Source: Filosporella fistucella (taxonomy: Eukaryota; Ascomycota; Leotiomycetes; Helotiales). Taken from it: a stretch of DNA of 64,000 nucleotides. The translations under genes were made by a program, and so were the position numbers. Of this stretch, positions 47,501-58,116 are shown piece by piece (position 1 is the stretch's first letter; each line of letters begins with the position of its first letter). The stretch is taken from contig JAQJZZ010000015.1 in the NCBI GenBank assembly GCA_030077755.1, positions 1,054,001 through 1,118,000 of the forward strand, given 5' to 3'. Below the pieces are notes generated by a model. The model had not been told where the DNA came from. It saw only the letters and a list, made by a program, of their open reading frames with translations, and searched no databases.

Positions 47501-47661
47501 GTAGCGGCAGCAGCAACGATCACAAGCCTTCTCAACTTCAACATCCAGGCGATGTGACCCCTCGACATAGTATGCGGGCTTCGACCGACAGCGGTCGTCC
47601 CTCTACATCTCATTCTACTAACTCTGGATACCCAGGCCCAATCGGGCCACCGCGTTCTTAA
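44559..47661 (+). CDS. multi-KH-domain RNA-binding protein
   Basis: Four exons: 44559-45056, 45111-45377, 45430-45891 and 45940-47661 (introns 54, 52 and 48 bp, all phase 0), giving 982 residues. At least three clear KH-type motifs are visible: VCGRSRKNIKLIE followed by TGTAIYFPPP (about 273-300), SGKKNGKINKIMGQSSVQIIF (about 499-520) and the best one, HKRIIGIGGQHIQRIMKKHSVFVKFS (about 563-590). Weaker KH-like repeats surround them. The C-terminal 200 residues are Ser-rich and disordered. Such proteins (vigilin, BicC and the S. pombe Mug60 type) bind RNA and act in mRNA localisation or translation, probably in the cytoplasm. The exact orthologue is not certain. A long CT-rich leader precedes it. 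Confidence 0.9.
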
Positions 47662-48733
47662 AAGGTCTCTTTTCCACATTATTTCCTAGCGTCATTGTGT
47701 GCAGTACACTGGCTGGATATATACCCTGGCGCGCAAATACCCCAAATACCAAATCGTGTTTTTTGTCGTTTGCTGTTTTTAAAGCTGTTTACGGAGGCTG
47801 TGATGGATTAATACCTGTCAGCGTTCCGGTTGTTCTGAATTTTCCATGTTGCTTGCGAGGTCGCGACCGTTTTTCGGGAGAAAAGCATGCGGCGTCAGAG
47901 ATGAGATTTGAGATACACACATAGAAGAACGATGCACGTCAAATGGGAAGAGGAAATACCAATTTGCTTTGCTTGCCTTCGTGGCTCTGTTTTTGCTGGC
48001 GCGGGAATAATCATGCGTACTTTTCTAGTCTTGACTCTCTGATGTTTTTCTTCTTGGCTCGGCTTGGCTCACTGAGGCTCGTCTCTACTCACATTCATTT
48101 ATTGTCTGGGTGTGCTTTCACGAGGGTTGATGAGGGTTTGATGATGATGGAAGAGGGAAGGAAGGGTCGGTGATGAAGGGATGGATGATATTGAGATTGA
48201 TGATAGTGTATCAGGCGCGAGATTGGTGATTGGGAATGGAAATACCTTGCTTGGGAAGGGAATGGAATTGCGGTGGAAGTGGTGTTACGATACCCATGTG
48301 CAGCACTAAAGAGAATTTAAAAGTTTCTTTGAGATTTGTTGTTTTCACTATTTTGTGACATTATTGAGACGGACGGTGTGAATCACCAAAGCAGAAACCT
48401 ACATACCAAGTCCGCACCTCTCTACTTTATACAATCAATCCACCTTCCCTGCACCTCTCTCGCCGGTCTGAAAACAGTATCGTCTCTTTCCACTCCTTCC
48501 CCAGCCCATCCCATTCGTCCCGTCCAAAAAACTCACCCACATCTCCACATGCTGACACAACTCCGACTCTCGGAACTCAACACCGAGAGCCGAGCTGGCG
48601 CGGGATTCAAAAAACCATGCCTCCCCATATCTGAACTCCTGTTCATACACACTCTCAATTCCGTTTGTCTCAGCCGATTTTCCCATACAGTCGGAAGGGA
48701 AGGAAAGGAAGGACAGAGGAAGGAATAAGAAGC
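47662..48733. other. 1.07 kb intergenic region
   Basis: This contains the 3' end of the KH gene and the promoter/leader of the Zn2Cys6 gene. The part from 48,420 to 48,560 is CT-rich, as fungal leaders often are. A 130-codon plus frame at 48336-48728 has no domain and was not called. Confidence 0.45.
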
Positions 48734-51206
48734 ATGTCTACCAGTCCATCCTTACCGAGGAGGCGAAATGGAAAGCAGCAAGCGTGAGTTAAGCCGAAAC
48801 CGACAGCTATCCCACCTTCCTGTTCCGTTTTGCTGTATGAAATTTTCATAAGTGTTTGGACGGCTTAAGGAAGATATGACATATGGCTAATGCAATTCCG
48901 GTAGGTGTGAGCCTTGCCGCAAAGCCAAGATAGCATGCGATCATACACTGCCTGTATGTGACCGTTGTAAGAGGAGAAAAGTCTCGTCGAAATGTGTGTA
49001 TTTGGCTGCTCCAATGACCAGGCCCGTCCCGGATGGTAGGACGAGAAGTGAACCTAGTGTCAGTCTCAGCAGTGGGCAATCTCAATTACCGCTTACGCCT
49101 TCAACCGTAACAACGAGTCCAGTTGAGAAGATTCCGGAGACGAGTACTAAGCCGACGCCTGAGAGCGGGCCGTTCATTAAGTCGGGAGGGTTCTTTGGTA
49201 AGTGGGGTATTGATAAGGGTTGATGGTCGTTGATCCTCAAGAATTTGTACTTCTGGAGGTTGACCGACTTCATGTTGCGATAGGTATGACGAAGAAACAA
49301 TTCTGACACGATCTAGGACCGACCAATTTCTCAGCAGTGTTTATGGAAAATCAAGAGAACCTTGGAAACGATGACATCCAGATATCAGTCGACAATGAAC
49401 CATATGTACCATCCTATGAAAGTCTGCAATCTCAAACTTTCCTAATGTTGGCTGGCAAGCACTGTGGTTCACCTCGAGTGGCACTGGGGACTAAAATCCT
49501 TCATGCTCTCCCAGATCAACATACTTGTAGATTCTTGCTAGAGTGGTGGTTCGAGAAATGCAATGACTCGGGCTACCCAAAGCTAGGTGTGATGGGAATA
49601 GCCTCATCAACATGGACTACTTATGCGAACTATCTCCAAGAGCCACGAAATACCGACGATTTAGAACAAATGTCTACTATCTTGTGCAAGAATGCTGAGA
49701 AAGCGCTTGAAGAGGTCGAGGACTATGAGGGCTGGCTTGCTTCTTGTACTGGGGCGAACCTCAGATGGGAGACTTTGGGTGCCGTTTTTGGCTCTTTAAC
49801 AACCGCCGTACTTTCACTGCCTGAGCGAGATGCTTTCTTCACTACTCAACGAGGAGACAGACGTAATCGTCGGAACTTTTCCGTCGAAATGAAGGATTGC
49901 GTTCAAGCTTGTATCACCCTGTCTAATTACATGGATTTCATCAACGTTCCCATGGTTTCTCTGCTGGTGAAGAACCTGATTTTACAGACTGTTATCAGTG
50001 GAGACGCAAGCTTGGTAGTTTGGAGACAGGTCGGAGATCTTGTCAGTTCAACAACGGCATTGGGTCTCCATCGACAAGTGAATACTGGCCGACCATTGTC
50101 ATACCTTTCGGAGACTAAAAAGCGCTTGTTTACTTGTATATTCAACCTTGATAAAGGGTCGGCGTTGCTCACTGGGAGACCACCGGCTTTGAGCTACCGG
50201 TACACTAGATGCACTTTACCCTTGGATTTGAGCGATGAAGTGCTTATGGAAGGTGAAGAGGCCATCAGGAATGCGGTTGGAAGGCTAGATGCCAATGGCT
50301 GGAACGTAGATGGTAACATCTATCCTGCTACGGCGAATCGGGCATATGGACTTCTCTCGCCAACTTTGAACGACATTTTGGAGCTGTCTCTGGGTGATCC
50401 AGAGAATTGCACTGGCGAGCGAATCAAGTAAGCGATCTAACCACTTAACATACCTTCTAACCATATTTAGATTTCTCATGGGTCGTATCGAGGAAACTTA
50501 TGCCAACTACCCGTCATTCCTTCACTTCAAATTGTCCGATTTATCTTCACCTGACTGCTCTGATCGGATATTTTGGCGCCGGCTATGCCTACGACTGGTG
50601 TCTTTAGAGCATCGACTTCTTCTCGAACGACTTGCACATAAGAAGGGGATACTAGATGGCCAGTCAATGGTAGACTGTGCCCGGGAAATGCTCGAGCTGA
50701 CGGTCCTTCTTTGGGTCCAGAGAGATCGATTTGTCGAACATCATCATGACTACGACTGGATGCTAATGTGTTGGGGTGTGCCATCAAGTGGAGTATTGTG
50801 TGTGGAGTTACTGAAGCAAGTAAAGAATCCACAAAACAACACTCTGCGCGTCCCTCGCTCGGAGATTGTACAGAACTTGTCATTGCTTATTGGGTTTCTT
50901 GAATGGGTCAAGCCAGCTGCTGGTAATTATCAGCTCTGTGGACGCATGCGAGTCATTATCAAACGCATATTGGACCAGATCCTCAATCCTTCTCCCCCAT
51001 CTTCGGCGCCCGTTTCGTCACAAGAATCGGCTATGACAGGGACGAATTATGAGACAGGGAGCGCGTTAGGATATGATCCAAGTCTGTTCGAGCCGGGTAC
51101 TTTTGATGATGGAATGGATAATTTCGACTGGTTGAATAATGTCGATTGGTCTCGTGGTCCGTGGTTCGATCTGGGTCAGGATTTTTCTGCTGCGAGGTGG
51201 AACTGA
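48734..51206 (+). CDS. Zn2Cys6 fungal transcription factor
   Basis: Four exons: 48734-48783, 48905-49197, 49317-50427 and 50471-51206, with introns of 121, 119 and 43 bp, giving 729 residues. Intron 1 splits the gene just before the zinc cluster, which reads CEPCRKAKIACDH then VCDRCKRRKVSSKC, with six cysteines in C-x2-C-x6-C-x6-C-x2-C-x8-C spacing, at the N-terminus. A Ser/Thr/Pro-rich linker follows. The middle homology region typical of fungal-specific factors includes LGLHRQVNTGRPLSYLSETKKRLFTCIFNLDKG and SALLTGRPPALSYRY. The C-terminus is acidic and aromatic (NFDWLNNVDW), like an activation domain. Targets are unknown. It borders the 6.9 kb gene-free stretch to its right. Confidence 0.93.
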
Positions 51207-52084
51207 AGTGAATAGAGAGAAGTCTTAGCTATGGGGCGATTGAGGTGGCATTCGGTGGCCATGTTGGGGAAGGCGCGCTCAGTAAATGCAGAGCTGACAA
51301 AGTGGGTTCTTCGATCCACAGCCCAACATTTTTGGCTGGAAACTGACTTCTGCTGATCAAAAGGCACGAGCTACATTGCAGTCAGCCAAGGTCTTCTTGT
51401 CCATACCACGGGCTACCAGTCTCTCGAGACCATCAAATCCAACCGGCAAAAGCAAGGCCACTATTCGATTGTGGCACATTCTCGTCACGATCAGGCTAAA
51501 GTATCTGTCTTTCGCCCCAATACTGAAGCTATCGAGATCTTGTTGCATATCTACATTTGCCACTCACCACAACATTCCCTACAAGTCACAATTCTAAGAC
51601 CTCAGTGGAGCATGGCAAGCATGTCACGGCGCTAATTCGATTGCTGTATCAATGGGACTTGAAAATGGTTCACAACCTTGCTTCATACATACCGCACCTC
51701 GGAAACTGTAATAGTCCTTCAAACTTGCAAATGGACTTCTGCTGCACAATTCAAGGCGGACAGCCCCAGATGTGAAGGGTTTCTGGAATTGCCTTCCAAC
51801 TCTTTTCATGTGCTTGGACTGTTTCTAATGCAATATTATCTATTGTACTTTGATACCATGATCTGGACCGCAATTGATATCTCACTTTCACATCATCTCA
51901 GAGCGGTTGACGTCAGTATGATATAATCTCTACTTTGTTGCAGATAACAAAGAGGGGTAATAAAATGAGTTCACTCGTCCATATCATGTTCCTCGAGTAC
52001 TTTGGCTCAGGATGAAGGAAATTCAGACTTAAGGTGGTCGAGCTAGAACCAGACGATGACTCACATAATACAACAAAGTCTGTG

Positions 52085-52112
52085 GTTTGTTGCAGGTAGC
52101 AGACAGGGATTA
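52085..52112 (+). repeat. direct repeat copy 1 (28 bp)
   Basis: Begins gttt, then a variable base, then ttgcaggtagcagacaggga. A copy 137 bp downstream (52222-52249) differs at one base over 28. It shares the gtttgttgca core with the array at 54.5-55.3 kb. Confidence 0.85.
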
Positions 52113-52221
52113 TAAGATATATAAAACCTGCCATAGTGGATCTGACGGCAAAATTTTATTCTTTAGCATCGTATCATCGAGCTAAGAGAGAAATATTACC
52201 ACAATGTAACACCATCTTCTC

Positions 52222-52249
52222 GTTTATTGCAGGTAGCAGACAGGGATTA
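52222..52249 (+). repeat. direct repeat copy 2 (28 bp)
   Basis: Second copy of the repeat at 52085-52112, in the same orientation. A related gtttgttgca-like core also occurs near 51,935, 52,373 and 52,830. Confidence 0.85.
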
Positions 52250-53806
52250 CAGATCATACGCCCTTGTCAAGTTCTTAAGTGTTTTCTTGGTACCAGATAT
52301 GGCATGTGTTTAGTTCCTGGTCATCACCGATAGTCAGCCAGAAGATAGCTTCAATCCAGTGCTGAATATCTGTTTTGTTGCACACCTGAGCAAGGATCTG
52401 CATTTGATTCTCCATATGACGAATGATATCCCTGATCATTTCCTCTGAAGCCTGGGTTCCATGCTGTGAAGTATTTACAACGTTAGTTGTGCCTGACTGA
52501 TAGTCTCGATTCTCGAGGAAGGAGCGAAGACTCAGAAAAAACACTCTTCAACAGTCACTTTTTGAGGCAAGGTAGTTAAATTATTCGTCCAAATAGATGT
52601 GATTCTTCCAAAGACATTCATGTCATCCACCTCGCCCTCCTTTGCCTGGTCTTGTTCCTCGCTGAGGTCGACTTATAGCTCCCCGACATATTGGTACCTG
52701 CACAGCATCACGCTTTCCTTACCAAAAGCCACTAATACCGTTCACCCTATTCCAATCTATGTTCATCAATGACGCATACCCTACGGTTATCTCCCTTCTC
52801 CATCATCATTCTTTCCCTACAAGAGCTCTTGTTGCACATTCTGTCAAGCCACCCTCGCTCCACTCTCCCAAATAATTATACGAGCACATTATACCTCTTC
52901 TGGCCCTGAGGTTGGGATAGGCTAGATGTACCTGATGTGGCAAGTCTTAGGGTGTCTGGTGGGGTTGACACGAATAACGGTGTCTACTTGTCACACAGTA
53001 GTAACCTGGGTAGAATCACTATCGTTCCAGGATCAGTGGGCAGAGAAATGATAGGGTGGGAATATCAGAGCCAACAACCTACCTATGTTTTACAGGCACA
53101 GGTGAACGTGAACTTAGTCATCTCGTCATTGAACGTACGGCTGTGTGCCCGTGGGTGGATACTTGAAAGGAGAAATTTGTGGTGATGAAAGCTAACAGAT
53201 TTAGTTCACTTCAGCTTCAAACTATCCAGCCCTACCTCAGCCCTATCAACTCCACACCTCCACAACTACACACTTCTAGCCTCCTTGCCGGCCTATCATA
53301 CTGGCGGCCATAATCGGAAGTGGAGTGTTCGAGGAAACACCACGGTATCTGCCGCGGGTCTAGAGACACTCTTCATATTCATTATCAATCCCCTACGCCA
53401 ACGAACTACATTTTGACCCAGTTTTGTCACTATCGGAAGACTTCCGCTACTAGATCTGCGGGGTTCTTCTAAGGGTTATTACACCACCAATCGACATCAT
53501 CTTCGTGTCTTCCACGCACAAGCCTTTGTGACTAATGGGAAGGAAAGGGTTTCCGTATCTGGGAACCAACTATTCCTTTCGAATTTGAGCTATTCTCACC
53601 TACTCGAGCTACTCACCCCCACTTGACATTGTTAGTATGGCGGTCACATTTTCAAACACAGTGCGACTACTTAATGCTTTTCTCTGCGTTATAAAGATCA
53701 GAATCAACTGAATACCTCATAGGTGAAACATTTGAAGAATCAACATCGTCAGTACCTCTTCCTAAGTCTTCTCAGCGGGTACAAGTCTTCTTTTGCTCTT
53801 GATATG

Positions 53807-53974
53807 TTGCATATCGCACGGAACCTCCGGAAGCTTGTAGATATGATATGGATATCTCCGTTCCGTAGGGACTCCAACCGTGAAACACTCAAACATAACA
53901 TTGTTGGTATCTCATACGTCACAAAGGGTCCCAAAGGGGTCATATCTCCCTTGATGCCGATGGGTTGCATATCG
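53807..53974 (+). repeat. two outlying copies of the ttgcatatcg core
   Basis: The exact ten-mer ttgcatatcg occurs at 53807-53816 and 53965-53974, 158 bp apart in the same orientation as the main array, with little further similarity between them. They suggest the array once extended leftward. Confidence 0.6.
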
Positions 53975-54535
53975 TAGGAATCTTCGGAGGTTTCCGGTTG
54001 CTAGATGTCCGGTTTATGGACATTGACGTCGTGTCTACGCTGGAATTCTCAAGTGATCCATAATGCTGGCAGGGTGGAGAACGGTTTATGTGAGTAATAC
54101 CATCTGGATGTCGAAACGGACGAGAACTGGCGAGCTTAATTTCAAGATATTGTAGAGGTGAAGAATGGTCGTAGTCGCTGACATTAACTGGACCTGTAGA
54201 AAAAGTCTCTCAGTATCTAAGCTCTTACAATTCCCTTTCCGCTTCAACCACCCAGGAAGTTATTTAAATCCATGCTCTATTTTACACTTTCTAACAACAG
54301 TAGCCTCTGCAATCCCAAACACTCTCCTTCTCCCAGGAGAGTAGATCTTTCTCATTTCAACTCTCTTACTTCTATCTCCTACGGCCACCCATTGCCCATC
54401 TCCACTCCTAATTGCCATGCTAGTCCACCCTCTTCACTCCTCACTGAACGGAAGTCTCCACTCCACACCACCACTCAAATCCACATTTCCTTTCCAGCTC
54501 CCCACTTCGAGATCTAGATCTGATTCGAATATCTG

Positions 54536-55330
54536 GTACGTTGCACGTCGTATCAAAACTTGGCAGCCAAAATTCGAAGAATCGACCCTGGACCTGATTT
54601 GATGCAAATCGTGACAGGTGTAAGGCTGATCTAGCTTTTATTACTATTTTTCGGGTGGAGGTGAGAGTGAAGATTGGAGAAAGGTGGTAAATTGGGTTGG
54701 TCCTGATTTGCTGCGTATCGAATTAATTGAAATAACTTTTTATGTGGGTATTTGATTTTGCTTGATGAAGAGATGACGAGGGAGTGGGTGAGGCTAGAAC
54801 ATGGTAACTGAATTGTTGCATATCGAGGTACAGCTAAAACTATTTCTATGGGTCTTTTTTTAATAAGATGACGAGAGGAGAAAATGAGTCTGGAACTTGG
54901 TACCTGGGCTGTTGTGTATCGAGATACTGCCCAAAAGAAATTCTGTAGGTATTGAAATGCAGACTATGACGAGAGGTAAGCTAGGTGAGTAAATGGTAAC
55001 TGATTTGCTGCACGCCGCATAAAAATTCTTTTGACGTATGTATGTTTTTATTGTCCAGAATGATGCAGAATCACGACCGGACTTTCATTATTCTCCGCCT
55101 GATGGCATCAAGTCGCTGCCACAGAATCTTTCCAGGAAATGGAGTTCCCCGCCTCAAAATTTGGTTTGTTGCATACCGCTGAATTTATAGGGCTGCATTA
55201 GCCTCCCCTTTGAAAACAGGTACACAGTTCCACCTCTGGTTTGTTGCACACCATAAATAAACTTACATGCATTAGTTCATTACTATGTGGAGTAAATGCC
55301 GTCTTGTACTCTGGTTTGTTGCATTTCGAA
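54536..55330 (+). repeat. degenerate tandem array, core GTTTGTTGCATATCG
   Basis: Nine copies of a core resembling (c)tg(g/a)tttgttgcatatcga occur in one orientation, with the ten-base ttgcatatcg-like part starting near 54541, 54603, 54711, 54816, 54912, 55008, 55169, 55244 and 55319. Spacing is about 96-108 bp for the middle copies and about 75 bp for the last three. In the middle units the similarity extends beyond the core: atgacgag with a purine run follows about 60-70 bp after each core, and a tggta(a/c)ctg precedes the next. Copies diverge strongly, so the array is old. It does not encode an open frame throughout. Confidence 0.75.
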
Positions 55331-58116
55331 TACTGCTTGGCATTTGCAGCTCATCTTGAAGGTGGTGAAGGCAGATACTTCCCCCCTCCAAGCTTCAAGT
55401 AGAGTTAGGTGAGCAACTTTCTTCTGGCAGTTCTCTGTAAAAACCTATTTGGTTCCAGTGCAAGGGTTTTTGTGTACCCGAAATATGAACTATATGCTTC
55501 GGCTTTTGTGATGTGGCGGAAGCCCCGTGTGATATTCTGATTTATTCCATTTTGAGAATTTTCGTATTGGGTATCAGTCATTTGGACTGACGTGACGCCA
55601 CCCATCTCCACTTCTTCCTAGTAAGTGTAATCTGGTAGAAATATTCTTATGTCTATGCCCGAACTATCTTCACACGCCCCCCGTCATGAGAGGTTTCGGC
55701 TGATAGATTTGGTCCCCCAACTTAGTTTTAACAATCTCCCACAGAATGCTACTTGCAACTATCAAACTACATTGTTGTGCTCAGATCAATCTTAAGTAAA
55801 GCCGAAGGGAACTTTCCACACCGCTTATGAGACCTAATTTTCACTTTCCGGGACCGGTCATCACTTGATGAATTTGAGGGTTCTACACTAGGTGGGAACA
55901 ACCTTGAAAAAGGGACTGGGAACACTCCGCGACGGGAGCTAATGCTTCTTATATGACAGGGTTCGAGTTAGAAACAATGGCAGATATCGTGGGTGTCATG
56001 TGACTTCATCAGCTGAGAAATTGAGTTACTGGGAGGAATAGAATCACATATCTCGACTGTAAGATCGCTTGCATAATGAAATAGCACTTGTACGCCTGGC
56101 ACTAGAGGAGTAGAAGTGGATGAGGGAGAACAACTGCTATACCTTGTAGGCTACGTCGTACCCCTCCTTGCACTTGCATAAAATGAGTATCTGCAATATG
56201 TCGGAATAGTGCTAGCATATACATATAATCTGCCTCGTCACACTTAGCGAGACATACGATACACACTGTCACTCATTACTGCAATCAGTATCATTAGAAT
56301 ATCTTTCCTTGTGTACGGAGTATGGTATAAGAAGACTTCTATGAGGAGAAACCTCTGAATCTCATATTCCGATACTTCCCTCAACATTCATCGGACCGTT
56401 CCTCACAAAAAGCAACACTGCATCCGCAACATACGGAGTACAGTAGCTGAAGTATCAGCCGCTATGGCGTCCCATTTTATATCTGACGGTCAAGACCGAA
56501 GAATGTAATATGAGATCACGTGTTGCCCCTGAATCTGACATGCAATTCAAACTGTGGAGTAAGACAGCTTGGCGCGTCCTGGCCCGAGCAGAGGCTGAAT
56601 TGAGAATTAATCTATCATCTCCACCTTCCCGTTCAAGCCGCAACGAGATTTCATTACTCGATTGGCTTGCCTCTTACACACGTGTTGATGCTCAAGAAGA
56701 AGAGCTGAGTTGTCTATAGGTCAAGTTTCTAATGAAGCTCTTTTGGATGATTTGTTTCTGATATGTTTCTTACTTTATATGCAATGTTTCTTCATGTCTC
56801 TCCTTTTCCACCTAGCCAACGCCTACAACACGCCAACAGCTACGCCTCTCCCATTGTTTCTCGTGTCATATCTTACTCCTCCGAGCTATCCAGTTAGCAC
56901 AGTCAATCCTCCTCCATCTCAGGGGCAAAATCACCAAGCCACCCACTTTGGGTGCGACGTGGCTTTTTATGTTTCTTGCGCAACAATCAGCCCTGTCCTC
57001 TCTTGCCCTTGTTTATCTGCACAATCTGCTGCAATCGCTCACTGCCGATTGATCGGTTGATCCACTCCACCTTCTTGCCCTTGCCAGATAACCCCCTAGC
57101 GCGGATCACTGAGTCCGGATCCGCGTTTTCTGTCATATCAATGAGAGCATATCGAACATATCTCGGCGTGAGCTACGGAGGACTCTCACGGGTTTTATGA
57201 ACAGGAATAAGAATTAGGATAAGGATATGCATAGAATGCTCCGATGTTGCATGCATGCGGCTTGCATGTAGCTTCTCTGCTTGGACCTCTCTCCTTTTCT
57301 CAAGGCCGTGGCCTCGTGCGTTCTAGTATATATTATATGAAAGACATCATGTTTGAAAACACAAAGATGCACAACTTTTCTTATCTCCCATCACCAAGAA
57401 ATCTGATCTCAGTTGTGTATCAGTGGCTGAGCCAGCCGTGTTGTGCTCGTGGATAATCTGAGGACACAATATGTATGGTCAACAAACATTGAAGAAGAAA
57501 CATTCAACCATGATTTAATAATGCCATCTCTCAATGCACATTTATCCGGGTGCCTCTTACCGCTCGCTTTAATTGCCCTCAATCTCACAACATTCTTCAT
57601 TCGTAATTCTGCAGACTTTCATTCCAACTGCATCTTCGCAAGAATTGTGCATCCAAACCTTGCGTCAACGCCTGTCTTTTTATAGATCCGCAATCATACT
57701 CTATCGTGGATAGCGCGAGGATAAGGGGCTGCCCCATGCCAATGCCAGAAACGAACCAGCCCAAGCCAGTGAACCAAAGCAAACCAATTCCGAACCCCAA
57801 GCTCTGGACATCTTCTTCTCCATCTTTTACCACTTTCCTGATGCTGTTGTAATATCCATCACACTCGCTACTACTTCTTGTATACCCAAATCAACCCTTC
57901 AGATCCATCGAGTCACTCGTTTGAGCGCGTTAGAAAAAGTCTTTTGCTTCTTTTGCAGATTCGATAATTCCACCGGCTTTCCTATCATCATATTTACTCC
58001 CCTTATAATAATCGAGCGGCCGGCATTCTCGCAATAGATACATTTACGACATCAAGTACATAATTTTCCTCAGCTTTATTCTATACGCACGCGTTCTCTC
58101 TTGAACGCGTTTATAA

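Larger units (their letters stand above)
51207..58116. other. 6.9 kb gene-free stretch with degenerate repeats
   Basis: No protein-coding gene could be supported. Frames are short (60-116 codons), overlap on both strands and lack domains. No transposase, reverse transcriptase, long terminal repeat or terminal inverted repeat was recognised. The stretch contains a 28-bp near-exact direct repeat at 52.1/52.2 kb and a degenerate tandem array at 54.5-55.3 kb (see separate entries). The right-hand part (roughly 57-58.1 kb) may be the long leader or promoter of the AreB-type gene. Confidence 0.5.

Noticed and set aside
51357..51563. 68-codon minus-strand frame (DRYFSLIVTRMCHNRIV...)
   Set aside because: Looks mildly protein-like, but it has no recognised family, no ATG at its left limit and an overlapping frame on the other strand. 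It may be a gene relic.
52275..52544. 89-codon minus-strand frame with EEMIRDIIRHMENQ helix-like sequence
   Set aside because: Contains one of the repeat cores and has no flanking exons that extend it. Too weak to call, although a relic is possible.
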